DNA from: an uncultured Prevotella sp.
GTDB taxonomy: Bacteria > Bacteroidota > Bacteroidia > Bacteroidales > Bacteroidaceae
Assembly (NCBI GenBank): GCA_900316015.1
Contig: ONBG01000025.1
Coordinates: 1-64,000 of the forward strand
Length of the DNA: 64,000 nt
Direction of reading: 5' to 3'
This document shows, one piece after another, positions 26,074 to 35,350 of this stretch. The position numbers were made by a program, and so were the translations under genes. The notes under the pieces are model-generated. The model was not told the DNA's origin. It did no database searches and was given only the letters and a program-made list of their open reading frames with translations. Numbering within the stretch: the first letter of the stretch is position 1; each line of letters starts with the position of its first letter.

Positions 26074-29000
26074 ATGTCAAAGGGCGTAAAGTTTAACGTA
26101 ATTTTATCAATCAACGGCAAGCAGGTCGTCGTCCAGTGCAAACAGAGCGTCCAGGAGCTTGGCAAGGCCTTGGGCACCATTCCCGACAAGGCCGAGCAAG
26201 GTCGCCGGACTATTCTCAAATGGGCTGGCATATCAGCCTTGTACAACAATCTCTATTCCGGTCTTCAACAGCTCACCGGTGCCATGCAGCCTTTCATTGC
26301 CAAGAGCAATGCGGCTACGGAGGCACAGACCAAGCTCACGACGGTGATGCGCCAGCGCATGCACGCCACGGAAGCCGACACGGAAGCGGTGAACAAGGCC
26401 ATATCAGCCCAGACGAAACTTGGCGTTGTGGGTGGTACGGTGCAAAGGAGCGGTTTGCAGCAGTTGGCCACTTTCGCGAGTCAGCGCAGCACCCTCTTAA
26501 CGCTGCTGCCCGCAATGAACAACCTCGTTGTCCAGCAGCGTGGCCTCGGAGCCACGGGCGAGGATGCGGTAGGCATTGCCAACCTCATGGGCAAGGCATT
26601 GATGGGCAACGCTACGGCAATGAAACGTGTAGGCATCACCCTCTCCGATTCTCAAACCGAGATGATCAAGTACGGCAACGAGAGCGAGCGTGCCAAGGCT
26701 ATTGCGGAAGCCATCACGGACAATGTAGGCAACATGAATGCCGAGATGGCCAAGACAGATGCCGGTAAAGCCAAGCAGCTTGCCAACGCCTTTGGCGGAT
26801 TGCAGGTACAGGTTGGCCGCTTCTTCAGCGAATATCAGTCTTACATTGCCGCTATCGGTCAGATAGGCATGGCGGTAACGGCCATTGGCACGGTTGGCAG
26901 TGCTCTTAGGGGGCTCGTTGGCCGCCTTGGTCTTGCCACACTCGCCACGAGCTCTTTCCGTGTGGTAGTCTCCGGCTTGAAGAGTGTTCTTGCCGCTGCC
27001 CGCATAGCCACCGTAGAGATGGCATTCGCCGAGCAGCTTGAGGGCAAGGGAGCCTTGGCCGCCGCCGCAAGCACCACAATTTTCAAGACTGCCATAAGGG
27101 GGTTGATGATCGCAACTGGCGTAGGAGCCGCCATAGCGCTCCTCACAATGGGTATTGAAGCACTCGTAAACTGGCTGGGCAAATCAAGCGATTCCTCGGA
27201 AGAAGCGGCAGCAGGCATGAAGAAGACCGCCACGGCAGCAGAGCAGGCGAAGTCGAGGATGGACGACCTCGCAGCCAACGGAGCTGCTCCGCTCATCTCG
27301 AAGTATGAGGAACTGAGAAAGAAATGGCAGGCACTGACCGATGACAAGAAACGTCTGAAGTTTATCAGCGACTCAGCCGATGCCTTTCATTCTTTAGGTG
27401 TTAGGATAGGCTCAGTCAGCGAGGCTGAGGACTTCTTTGTAAAAAGCACCGATAAGGTAAGGCAAGCCTTGTACGCCCGCGCGGAGGCAGCCGCTGCCGC
27501 CCAGGTTGCGCAAGAGGAATACGAGAAAGCCCTTAGGGCGGACCAATCCGCCAAAGACGAGGAGCGTAAGGCTCGCCAACGTTCTCTCAAAAAGGCAGAC
27601 GGAGCAGACGCAAACACGAGGGTCCGCGTCAAAGGAGCGAAAAACACCATGACTGCCCACGAATACTCCGAGGGCATCAGAAGTGGAAAGATTAAGGTCA
27701 CGAGTTCACGGTCTTATAAAGCTCGGCAGGATGCTGCTCAGCACCGACGCGCGGCACAATCTCTTCTTGACTATTCGGAGCAGAAGGGACGCCAGGCGAG
27801 CAGAACGCTCTCAAAGTACTCGAGCGGCAAGCAGTATCACGCTTCCACGGGTACCGGCAGCCATACAGGGCATACTGGTACTACTGGGGCTAAAGGTTCT
27901 GCCTCTACAGACAAGAAGGCACTCCAGGGCTCTCTCGACTGGTACGACCAGCAGATGAGCGCTCTTCGCAAAAAGATATACGCCACGAACGACGCAGGCG
28001 TCGCTGAGGGCTTGCAGAAACAGTATAAGGAGCTTGAGCAGAAGTCGAAAGACCTGAAGGTAAAGATCGGATTAGAGAAGCCCGACAATGAGGTAAAGAG
28101 CTATATCGAGCAGCTTCAGGACAAGCTCAAGGAGGCTCAGAAGCAGATGAACAACGCCACGACCATCGAGGCGAGGGTGGAAGCGTCTGCCAAGGTAGAC
28201 GACCTGCAACATCAGATAGATGTCGCTACGAGGGGAGAGGTGACCATCTCGGCTAAGGTCGAGCCGTCGTATATCGTCAAGGGTTCCGAAGCAGACAAGC
28301 TCCAGAGCTACCATAACGCACAGAGCAACGGACAGAACGTCCAAAGTCTGATGGACGCTGGCATCATCGACGAGGCCGAGGCCAAACGGAGAATCGAGAA
28401 TATCAACAAGCAGCTGCGGCAACTTGGCGTAAAGCCTATCACGATAGAGTTCAATAAGACATCGATAGACCAAGCCAAGGAGAGCATCAAGGAGCTCACG
28501 CAGAGCTTTGGCGGCAACCAGCTTGGAACCAACATTCTGCAAGTTGTCAAGGCCTTCAAGGATGTGAGCAAGGCAGCGAAAGAGGCCAAGACGGGCACGA
28601 CGGGAGCCGGGAAGGGCTTCGACGCCACGAGAGCCTATGCGGCGGCAGCAGGCGCGGGTATTGCCACCATGGGGCAGGGCCTTGAGCAGCTTGGCGGGCA
28701 GGGTGAAGCAGCTAAGGCCGGTGCGGTGATGGCCGCCATCGGTCAGATTCTCCTTGGCTTCGCCACCTACACGGCACAGAGCGCGGGACTTGGCCCGTGG
28801 GGATGGATAGCAGCCGTGGCGAGCGGCCTGGGCATCGTGGCCAGCACCATTGCAACCTTGAAAGGCTACGCTACGGGTGGCGTGCTTACCGGTCCGACTT
28901 CGAGCGGAGACAAGCTGCTTTTCCGCGGCAATGCTGGGGAGATGATCTTCAACACCGCCCAACAACGGAGACTCTATGCCATCGCCAACGGAAACTACCT

Positions 29001-29166
29001 TCCACGGCTTCCGCAGATGCAGACCGTGAGACCTCAGATAGGGGCTATCGGGGACGCGTCGCAGGTGATGACGATTACCGTGCGCGGCAAGCTCAAGGGC
29101 AACGACATGGAGCTCATAGGCAGCAACACGCGGGCACTGGGCGCGAAGATAGGAAAGCGATACTGA
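26074..29166 (+). CDS. Tail tape measure protein
   Basis: The 1030-residue protein sets tail length. It has long Ala/Gln/Lys-rich helical tracts, a hydrophobic central part (about residues 245-370 with predicted membrane-inserting segments), a charged coiled coil (470-720), and a Gly/Ala-rich hydrophobic C-terminal region ending YATGGVLTGPTSSGDKLLF. Its size and place after the chaperone pair support the call. Confidence 0.9.
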   Translation: MSKGVKFNVILSINGKQVVVQCKQSVQELGKALGTIPDKAEQGRRTILKWAGISALYNNLYSGLQQLTGAMQPFIAKSNAATEAQTKLTTVMRQRMHATEADTEAVNKAISAQTKLGVVGGTVQRSGLQQLATFASQRSTLLTLLPAMNNLVVQQRGLGATGEDAVGIANLMGKALMGNATAMKRVGITLSDSQTEMIKYGNESERAKAIAEAITDNVGNMNAEMAKTDAGKAKQLANAFGGLQVQVGRFFSEYQSYIAAIGQIGMAVTAIGTVGSALRGLVGRLGLATLATSSFRVVVSGLKSVLAAARIATVEMAFAEQLEGKGALAAAASTTIFKTAIRGLMIATGVGAAIALLTMGIEALVNWLGKSSDSSEEAAAGMKKTATAAEQAKSRMDDLAANGAAPLISKYEELRKKWQALTDDKKRLKFISDSADAFHSLGVRIGSVSEAEDFFVKSTDKVRQALYARAEAAAAAQVAQEEYEKALRADQSAKDEERKARQRSLKKADGADANTRVRVKGAKNTMTAHEYSEGIRSGKIKVTSSRSYKARQDAAQHRRAAQSLLDYSEQKGRQASRTLSKYSSGKQYHASTGTGSHTGHTGTTGAKGSASTDKKALQGSLDWYDQQMSALRKKIYATNDAGVAEGLQKQYKELEQKSKDLKVKIGLEKPDNEVKSYIEQLQDKLKEAQKQMNNATTIEARVEASAKVDDLQHQIDVATRGEVTISAKVEPSYIVKGSEADKLQSYHNAQSNGQNVQSLMDAGIIDEAEAKRRIENINKQLRQLGVKPITIEFNKTSIDQAKESIKELTQSFGGNQLGTNILQVVKAFKDVSKAAKEAKTGTTGAGKGFDATRAYAAAAGAGIATMGQGLEQLGGQGEAAKAGAVMAAIGQILLGFATYTAQSAGLGPWGWIAAVASGLGIVASTIATLKGYATGGVLTGPTSSGDKLLFRGNAGEMIFNTAQQRRLYAIANGNYLPRLPQMQTVRPQIGAIGDASQVMTITVRGKLKGNDMELIGSNTRALGAKIGKRY

Positions 29167-29222
29167 CGTACAGAATGGAGCAAGCGAAAGACGGTTATTC
29201 ATAAACAGATAAAGTACAGAAG

Positions 29223-31913
29223 ATGAAGATAGAAGGCAGCTTTGTAAACAAGAAAGGGGACACCGTGACATTGGAGATAACCATTTCTGGGTCTACGGGC
29301 AATGATATAGCCATTGAGCCGGGCGGAGTACTGGAGTTCGCGGCTGATGACACCGTGACGATAGACAGCGGTGTGAACGACTCACTGGACGTGTGTCAGC
29401 AGCATTCATGCACGATAGCACTGCACGCCGCCACTTACGTTTCAGACCTTTTTACCAGTGAATATAAGGACGGGAAGGTGGAGGTAAGCGTCAACGGGGC
29501 TTGCGTGTTCAGCGGCTGGCTGGAGCCGCGGACGCTGACGCAGCCATTCAACGACGTTTACGATGATCTGTCCCTGCAATGCGTGGACTCGCTCTCTGCC
29601 ATGCAATACAGTAACTATAAGGACGTGAACAACACAACGACCTATACGGCAGCAGCGGAGAAGGCTGACATGCGGACGTTCAAGGACCTGCTTACGGAGG
29701 CTCTCAGCAAGGGCACGGACGGAGGAAGCTATAACGTGTGGTGGGACTCGTCGAGAGCAGCGAAGGCAACGGATGGAAACGTGTTTGACGAGCTGATGGT
29801 TAGCGACATGGCCTTCCTCGGCGAGAGTGCTGACGATACCGTCACCTATCTCGACGTTGCGGAGGCGGTGCTCAAATATCTGGACTTGCATATCGTGCAA
29901 TATGGCCGTGACTTCTATGTCTTCTCCTGGGACACGATGCGTGCCGGGACGACATCGTGGTCTTTACTAATTTCGTCAGATGAGGAAGCAAGCCAGCCGG
30001 CGCAGCTGCCCGGCTGCACCGGAGTATCGACGGCGCTGTCTGCTGCCATCGTAGAGGACACGGACACGCAGATAGACGTCCAGGAGATATTCAACCAACT
30101 CTGCCTTACGGTCAGCCCCAAAGGCTCGGACACCGTTCTTCGCTCTCCCCTGGACTCCACGGGTAAGATACCCGCCATGGGTGTGAGACAGTATTACTGC
30201 ACCGAATACGCGGCGGATGGAGAAGGTACCAAAGCGGCTCAGGCGTTCTACTCGCTTGTGAAAAACCATACGGACAATGGCTACGACTCTCAGGTGTGGA
30301 AAGACTATTTAGTGAGGGTCATGCGGAATGTGTACTGGAAGATCGGGAGCGGCAGCGGTGTGGGGACGGCTGTCACGGACTGGGCGACGGACAAGAGCTA
30401 CACCTATCCCGAAGACGTGACGGATAAGCTAAGGAGCCGTCTCGGGGCTCTGCTGTTGCAGGTCGGCAGCGTAGACCACAAGCCGGGTACCGGAGACACG
30501 AGCAAGCAGAGCTCCATCAGTATGACCGACGAGCTCGTAATTTCCGTGAATGGCAACGGCAACGACATATCCCCTTATCCTACGGACACGGACATACAAC
30601 ATGCTATGCCTCTCATGAGCTACGTTGGCGGTGACACCACGGCATCGTACTCTCCCGATGTCGCTGACAACACCGACGGCAGTTATCACAACTATCTTGT
30701 GATAGATGGTACGATAGTGCTCGCTCCCCTGATGCCCACCGCGTTTGAGGTGGAAAAGGTACGCAAATATGCGACGGATGCCGATTTTATGAACAGGTAC
30801 TCTTTCGAGAACGGTTATTCCGGTATTTCTGGCTTCGACAAGGGGCTTCCGAACATATCTGCGAGCCGCGTGAACAAGGACGGACGCTATCTCGCGTTCG
30901 AATGGTGGAAGCAGGGCAAGCAGACCGGCACGCGGAAGGGCTGGATACCCTATACTGAGGACGGAGCTCAGCTTTTTGAGTACAAGACGGCAAGCGGCAA
31001 GGACGAGATTGACAAGGTAGACATCCTATGGTGCATGCTGCGCATAGGTGACAAGGTGCTGACGGAGGACAAAACGAAGTCTGGCGAGCTTGACTCCTTC
31101 TCGTGGGTCAAGTACAGGACGCTTGAGGAATGCGGCAATGACGTGGATAAGTATCTGACGCAGACGTTCACCATCGGCATCAACCCCAAGATTGGTGACA
31201 AGCTGATCGGGCAGGACTTCGACATCGGCACGAACTTCGACTATACGACGAACATAGACGCTGAGAAAGGCATGGCCATTCCTCTCCCCTACGATGCCAA
31301 GCTGCATGGGAGCATGACGTTCCAAGTGCTGGGTATTGATAATCCAGTATGGGCGGACTATCACGTGACCCGTCACAAGACGATGTTCCGTCATACGAAA
31401 TACGGCACGGACAACATACCGCTGATGGCTCATGTGAGCAGCGTCATCATAAAGAACTTCTCGGTGAAGATATACTCGGACGTTGAGAACGGCGGTGAGG
31501 ACGACATCGTGTACATGTCGCGCACGTCGCATAAGTTCTACAACAAGAAGGACGACCTTGAGATGAAGATCCACAGCGGTTTCACGTCGGATGAAATTTC
31601 CCGTTACGGTCTCTCGGGCAAGATCATGTACACGACGGTCTGCGGCAAGGACGGTCTTGCCCTTACATCCGTCACGAACAAGACAAGCGGCGAGTCAGCC
31701 AAGGCAGAGAAGCTCTACGTGGACGCTTACTATAAGGAGCTGAGCAAACCACGGGTGATCCTTACCCAGAACCTGCAATGCACGGATATGAGCGTTGTGC
31801 AGACATCGAGATGGACACACCCGGCACTGGCGGGCAAGACGTTCTATGTGCGCGACATCGGGTATAACCTTATGGAAGGGTCGGCGCAGGCGAAGATGGA
31901 GGAGGTATTCTGA
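29223..31913 (+). CDS. Large tail tip/distal tail protein
   Basis: The 896-residue protein begins with a beta-rich domain and contains no recognisable enzyme motif. In this position, directly behind the tape measure gene, a baseplate or tail-associated protein that links the tube to the fibre is expected. Composition is typical of phage structural proteins (Thr-, Asp- and Lys-rich). The exact family was not recognised. Confidence 0.65.
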   Translation: MKIEGSFVNKKGDTVTLEITISGSTGNDIAIEPGGVLEFAADDTVTIDSGVNDSLDVCQQHSCTIALHAATYVSDLFTSEYKDGKVEVSVNGACVFSGWLEPRTLTQPFNDVYDDLSLQCVDSLSAMQYSNYKDVNNTTTYTAAAEKADMRTFKDLLTEALSKGTDGGSYNVWWDSSRAAKATDGNVFDELMVSDMAFLGESADDTVTYLDVAEAVLKYLDLHIVQYGRDFYVFSWDTMRAGTTSWSLLISSDEEASQPAQLPGCTGVSTALSAAIVEDTDTQIDVQEIFNQLCLTVSPKGSDTVLRSPLDSTGKIPAMGVRQYYCTEYAADGEGTKAAQAFYSLVKNHTDNGYDSQVWKDYLVRVMRNVYWKIGSGSGVGTAVTDWATDKSYTYPEDVTDKLRSRLGALLLQVGSVDHKPGTGDTSKQSSISMTDELVISVNGNGNDISPYPTDTDIQHAMPLMSYVGGDTTASYSPDVADNTDGSYHNYLVIDGTIVLAPLMPTAFEVEKVRKYATDADFMNRYSFENGYSGISGFDKGLPNISASRVNKDGRYLAFEWWKQGKQTGTRKGWIPYTEDGAQLFEYKTASGKDEIDKVDILWCMLRIGDKVLTEDKTKSGELDSFSWVKYRTLEECGNDVDKYLTQTFTIGINPKIGDKLIGQDFDIGTNFDYTTNIDAEKGMAIPLPYDAKLHGSMTFQVLGIDNPVWADYHVTRHKTMFRHTKYGTDNIPLMAHVSSVIIKNFSVKIYSDVENGGEDDIVYMSRTSHKFYNKKDDLEMKIHSGFTSDEISRYGLSGKIMYTTVCGKDGLALTSVTNKTSGESAKAEKLYVDAYYKELSKPRVILTQNLQCTDMSVVQTSRWTHPALAGKTFYVRDIGYNLMEGSAQAKMEEVF

Positions 31914-31952
31914 CCGCTGCCGATGCACAGCAGCGGCCTACCGAACGGAGCA
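31914..31952 (+). repeat. Interspersed prophage hairpin repeat, copy 2
   Basis: CCGCTGC (31914-31920) pairs with GCAGCGG across CGATGCACA, and the element continues into CCTACCGAACGGAGCA. It matches copy 1 at 24513-24546 over most of its length. Confidence 0.55.
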
Positions 31953-32041
31953 GGAGACGGGCGGCGATGGAGCGCACGTGCGGCGCATGCGCCTACACAA
32001 CCATAGGATAAGAAAAAAATATTGATAAACGAGTAAAGATT

Positions 32042-32881
32042 ATGAACTGTCAGCAATTAAACATGTTTGGAGAGCTCCCCGAGACAGCCAACGTGAAGCC
32101 CAAGAAATTGAAAGGGGGAAGCCGAAACCCGATAGTCTTCCATGACTACGAGAGCTACGTGGCGAAGTTTCAGAACAAAGAGAAAACAACCGATGATACC
32201 TATACCCCCCCCGATATTTATGATGCGGTGTTGAGCTATGTACGGAGCATCTATCCGATGGAAGGGAAAGAGGTGCTCCGACCGTTCTATCCAGGAGGAG
32301 ACTACGAGCATGCGGAATACCCGGAGGATGGCGTGGTGATAGACAATCCGCCGTTCTCGATGTTTACAAAGATATGCAAGTTCTACAGTGAGCGCAGGAT
32401 CCCATTCTTCATCTTCGGCCCGGGACTCACCATCTTCTCTTGCCTCAAATACTGTTCCGTTGTCGTTGTAGCACCGCAAATAGAGTTCAGCAATGGGGCG
32501 AAAGTGAAATGCAACTTTGCCACGAACCTCATAGGTGATACCCTTGTGACCATATCGCCCGAGCTCTCAAAGGCAATAGCGGCATGCCCATCGCAGCCGC
32601 AGAAAGCAAGTTTGGCAAAGTATCAATACCCCAAAGAATTGCTTTCTGCCTCTGACCTTCAAACGATGGCAAAAGGAGACTTGCCATTCTCCGTCAACAG
32701 GGACGAAGCTGTACTTGTTTGTAATCTTGACAATCATCCGAAGAAAGGGGGCTTGTTTGGCGACCACCTGCTGATATCAGAGGCAGCGGCGGTGAAGGCA
32801 GCGGCGGTGAAGGCAGCGGCGGTGAAGGCAATACCGATAACGCTCAGCGAGCGGGAGCATGCCATCATCGAAAGATTGTAA
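32042..32881 (+). CDS. Putative adenine-specific DNA methyltransferase-like protein
   Basis: This 279-residue protein contains VVIDNPPFSMFTKICKFY near residue 100. D/N-PP-F is the catalytic motif of N6-adenine methyltransferases, and the next segment (RIPFFIFGPG) fits the following strand. The glycine-rich SAM-binding motif is not obvious. The C-terminus contains three tandem AAAVK units. A phage could use it to protect its DNA from host restriction. Its location between tail genes marks it as a cargo-like insert. Confidence 0.6.
   Translation: MNCQQLNMFGELPETANVKPKKLKGGSRNPIVFHDYESYVAKFQNKEKTTDDTYTPPDIYDAVLSYVRSIYPMEGKEVLRPFYPGGDYEHAEYPEDGVVIDNPPFSMFTKICKFYSERRIPFFIFGPGLTIFSCLKYCSVVVVAPQIEFSNGAKVKCNFATNLIGDTLVTISPELSKAIAACPSQPQKASLAKYQYPKELLSASDLQTMAKGDLPFSVNRDEAVLVCNLDNHPKKGGLFGDHLLISEAAAVKAAAVKAAAVKAIPITLSEREHAIIERL
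32782..32826 (+). repeat. In-frame 15-bp tandem repeat
   Basis: Three perfect copies of GGCAGCGGCGGTGAA (32782, 32797, 32812) encode repeated AAAVK units near the C-terminus of the methyltransferase-like protein. Copy number could vary without breaking the frame. Confidence 0.85.
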
Positions 32882-32894
32882 TCTATTGAAAAGC

Positions 32895-32916
32895 CCCGGC
32901 ACGGCTCAGTGTCGGG
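32895..32916 (+). terminator. Hairpin after the methyltransferase-like gene
   Basis: CCCGGCAC (32895-32902) pairs with GTGTCGGG (32909-32916) with one wobble and a 6-nt loop. A TTTT run follows at some distance, so this is only a possible terminator. Confidence 0.4.
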
Positions 32917-33018
32917 TCTGGGTGTAATTTTAACAGCTGATGCTCATACGCCGGTTAAAAGTACATAACCGGCTCCAATTTTCGGATCTTGACGGTAATT
33001 GTAGAAACAAGGAAACTT

Positions 33019-34161
33019 ATGATCGGAATAGACATCATACGCAAGAAAAGAAACACGAGCGGCACGGGTGGCAACTCTGTTGGCTCGGGAATCAGCACCC
33101 CGTCTGGCGGGGACGTACAGAACGCGGTCCATGCCGACGACGCAGACCACGCAAACCGGGCAGATGAGGCAATTCACGCACATAGTGCACAAGAACTTGA
33201 CGGGAACTCATCCGTCTGGCAGAAGATCCGCGACCTTATTGGAGGTATTGGTGATATATTCCTCCGCAAGGACCAGGACGATGAGACCCCTCATAAGCTC
33301 GGCATGGGCGAGGCAGAGGTGAAGGGCGACCTGACAGTTGGCGGTCATGTGGCGACCGACGACATCCATTCTCCTGACTCAGACGGAAGTACGGCAATGA
33401 CGGGAAAGGGCTGGACGCTAAAAAACGTGAAGGATGCTTCGGGCTCTTATTCCGTGCTGGCGGTTGACAATATCGTGGTGAGGAAAAAGATAGAGGCTGC
33501 TGAGCTGGAGATACACAAGAAGACCTATGTCGGGGCGCAGATGATCGCATCCGATTGGGGACATAAGATCATCAAGGTGGAGCCCATCTACGCAGATTTC
33601 GCAGCGCATACATATTCCAATGTTGGGCTTACGCTGTTTACTCTCCCTGTTAATATCGACGGGGCTGTCAAGTACGTGACTTTTGTAGGAAAAGCTCTTT
33701 CGGACACAGAGACGCGTGTGGAGTTGCTTGGGGATGACAAGGGTATCCTTAACAGGGAATTGGAGACCACCGCAAACGCCTTTAAGGTTTATTTCTGTGA
33801 GAGCGACGGCACGGCTGCCATTAAGGACGATCTTGTCGTGGGTTCCATGGCGCAGGTGCAGGAGTTCAACGTTCGCTCTCGTGTTACACACAACTTTACA
33901 AACTCGTACTACTGGGGCGTGTGCGTCGCGCATGGCGTGGAGGAGAACGTTATGATAGGCGGAAAGGCTACGTCTTGCATTTATGGCGTTTTCGCGCATA
34001 CCACGGACATGATCTCACTGACCTCAGAGGCTAATGGCAAGACATTTTCCTGTTATGGCATGGAGCAGGCAGGATGTACTTTCCCGGTTGTCGGTGACGA
34101 CATGGTAGGTTTCGGATGCGCGGATCCCTATCAGGACGCTGACCTTCATGGAACCACTTGA
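33019..34161 (+). CDS. Phage tail fibre/appendage-like protein at the prophage edge
   Basis: This is the last phage-like gene. The start at 33019 (MIGIDIIRKKRNTSGTGG) gives 380 residues. A Gly/Ser-rich N-terminus and alternating HADDADHANRADEAIHAHSA segment resemble a repeat-rich fibre stalk; the rest is beta-rich. The final residues, from about GFGCADPYQDADLHGTT, run into the CRISPR locus sequence in another frame, so the C-terminus may be an artefact of the junction and the native protein may have been longer. Confidence 0.6.
   Translation: MIGIDIIRKKRNTSGTGGNSVGSGISTPSGGDVQNAVHADDADHANRADEAIHAHSAQELDGNSSVWQKIRDLIGGIGDIFLRKDQDDETPHKLGMGEAEVKGDLTVGGHVATDDIHSPDSDGSTAMTGKGWTLKNVKDASGSYSVLAVDNIVVRKKIEAAELEIHKKTYVGAQMIASDWGHKIIKVEPIYADFAAHTYSNVGLTLFTLPVNIDGAVKYVTFVGKALSDTETRVELLGDDKGILNRELETTANAFKVYFCESDGTAAIKDDLVVGSMAQVQEFNVRSRVTHNFTNSYYWGVCVAHGVEENVMIGGKATSCIYGVFAHTTDMISLTSEANGKTFSCYGMEQAGCTFPVVGDDMVGFGCADPYQDADLHGTT
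34130..34150. other. Apparent junction of prophage and truncated cas gene
   Basis: Phage-like coding (frame ending at 34161) and RAMP coding (open from the stop at 34106, first ATG at 34148) meet here. No duplicate of this sequence was noticed near the integrase, and no 5' part of the RAMP gene is present at the left end of the prophage. A simple att-flanked insertion into this gene is therefore not what the sequence shows. The exact breakpoint is estimated. Confidence 0.55.
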
Positions 34162-35350
34162 CAAGGGTGCCACGTTCCACGGCACCGTGACCTTCCACAA
34201 TCTCCGCCCCGTGGAGCTGGGAGCCCTGCTCTCGGCCCTGACCTTCCACCATACGCCCCAGTGCCGCCATCAGCTCGGCATGGCCAAGGCCTACGGATAT
34301 GGGAAGTGCAGGTACGATGCCAAGCTCTGTGTCACCGCGTCGTCGAGAGCCGGACAACCGAAGGACGCAGACTACTTCATGGCGAGGTTCGAGGACTACA
34401 TGTCCCACTACGTTGCCGCCCATTGGACCGAGCAGCAACCCATCAAGGAGCTCTTCACTATGGCCGGCAACAATGTGGCCAATGGTGATGCCTTCGACTT
34501 CATGACGATGACCAACGAAAAGGACACCAATGAGTTTGAGCTGGCGAAAATAAACTTTGAGTATCTGCAACGTGCCACCGCCTTGCTGCCACAGGTTATC
34601 ACTCCCAAGACGCTCTGCGATACGCCAGAGTTCAAGGCTGAGATGGAGGACGACAGAAAGTGGGAGGAGGAAAAGAAGGCAGAGATGGAGAGACTGATGA
34701 GGCTGGAAAAACTTCGCCGGCACCTGGTGGAGATGGAGAAGAGTATAGGACTAGCCTCGGCAGACAACGATGGTCTTAGCCGATTGAAGAACGAGTTGTC
34801 CGGGATACAGACTGGCGACGCGGGTTACCAAAACACCATCGCAAACCTCATGGCAATGATTGACAGACAAATGGAGCGAAACAGACAGTTGGCACTTCAC
34901 CAATTCAAGGAAGCCTATGAGCAGAGAGTCGCCATGTCGGGCACGGACAAGGGCCTTCTCAACAACCTCAAGGCCGAGCTCGGCAACCTGCATACCGACG
35001 ACAAGGACCAGCAAGCCATCATCACTGGGCTGATTGCGGAGATTGACAAGGTCATCGCGCAGATGCCACAGGCCGGATTCCAAGAGGCCTTCAAGACTGC
35101 CATCACGGACTACAAGATGTTCGAGGCGAGGGTCAATGCCGGACTGAGAAATCTGAAAAAGGCCGGCGTGGACAAGCTGACGCAAGACGACAAGGACTTT
35201 GGTGCCGCCAAGCTCCATGAGGCCTACGACCACGACGACAAGAAGTCACCTAAGGACTGGGCGGTGGCGACGGGCCGCTTCTTCAAGAGATGCGGCAAGA
35301 CTGTCGGCAACGACATCGCAATGGAATGGTTCACAAAATTAAAGAGATGA
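34148..35350 (+). pseudogene. 5'-truncated type III RAMP protein (TIGR03986-like), C-terminal part
   Basis: The 400-residue remnant begins almost at once with FHGTVTFHNLRPVELGALLSA and then HQLGMAKAYGYGKCR, the Gly-rich loop and strand of a RAMP (Cas7-like) fold as in the TIGR03986 family. Those proteins are much longer and have earlier RAMP domains, so the N-terminal part is missing. Residues about 165-300 are charged coiled coil with an internal duplication (about 204-240 and 264-300). The gene overlaps the next one by ATGA at 35347. Intact, it would belong to the crRNA-guided effector complex. ATG 34148 could still give a fragment. Confidence 0.75.

Noticed and set aside
28072..29271. A 399-codon minus-strand open frame under the tape measure gene
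   Set aside because: It is a mirror frame of the tape measure gene with no domain and an unnatural Arg/His/Leu-rich composition.
34148..35350. Reading the RAMP remnant as a phage-encoded anti-CRISPR or structural gene
   Set aside because: The RAMP-like Gly-rich loop, the ATGA coupling to the CARF-HEPN gene and the shared direction with the cas operon all tie it to the CRISPR locus.
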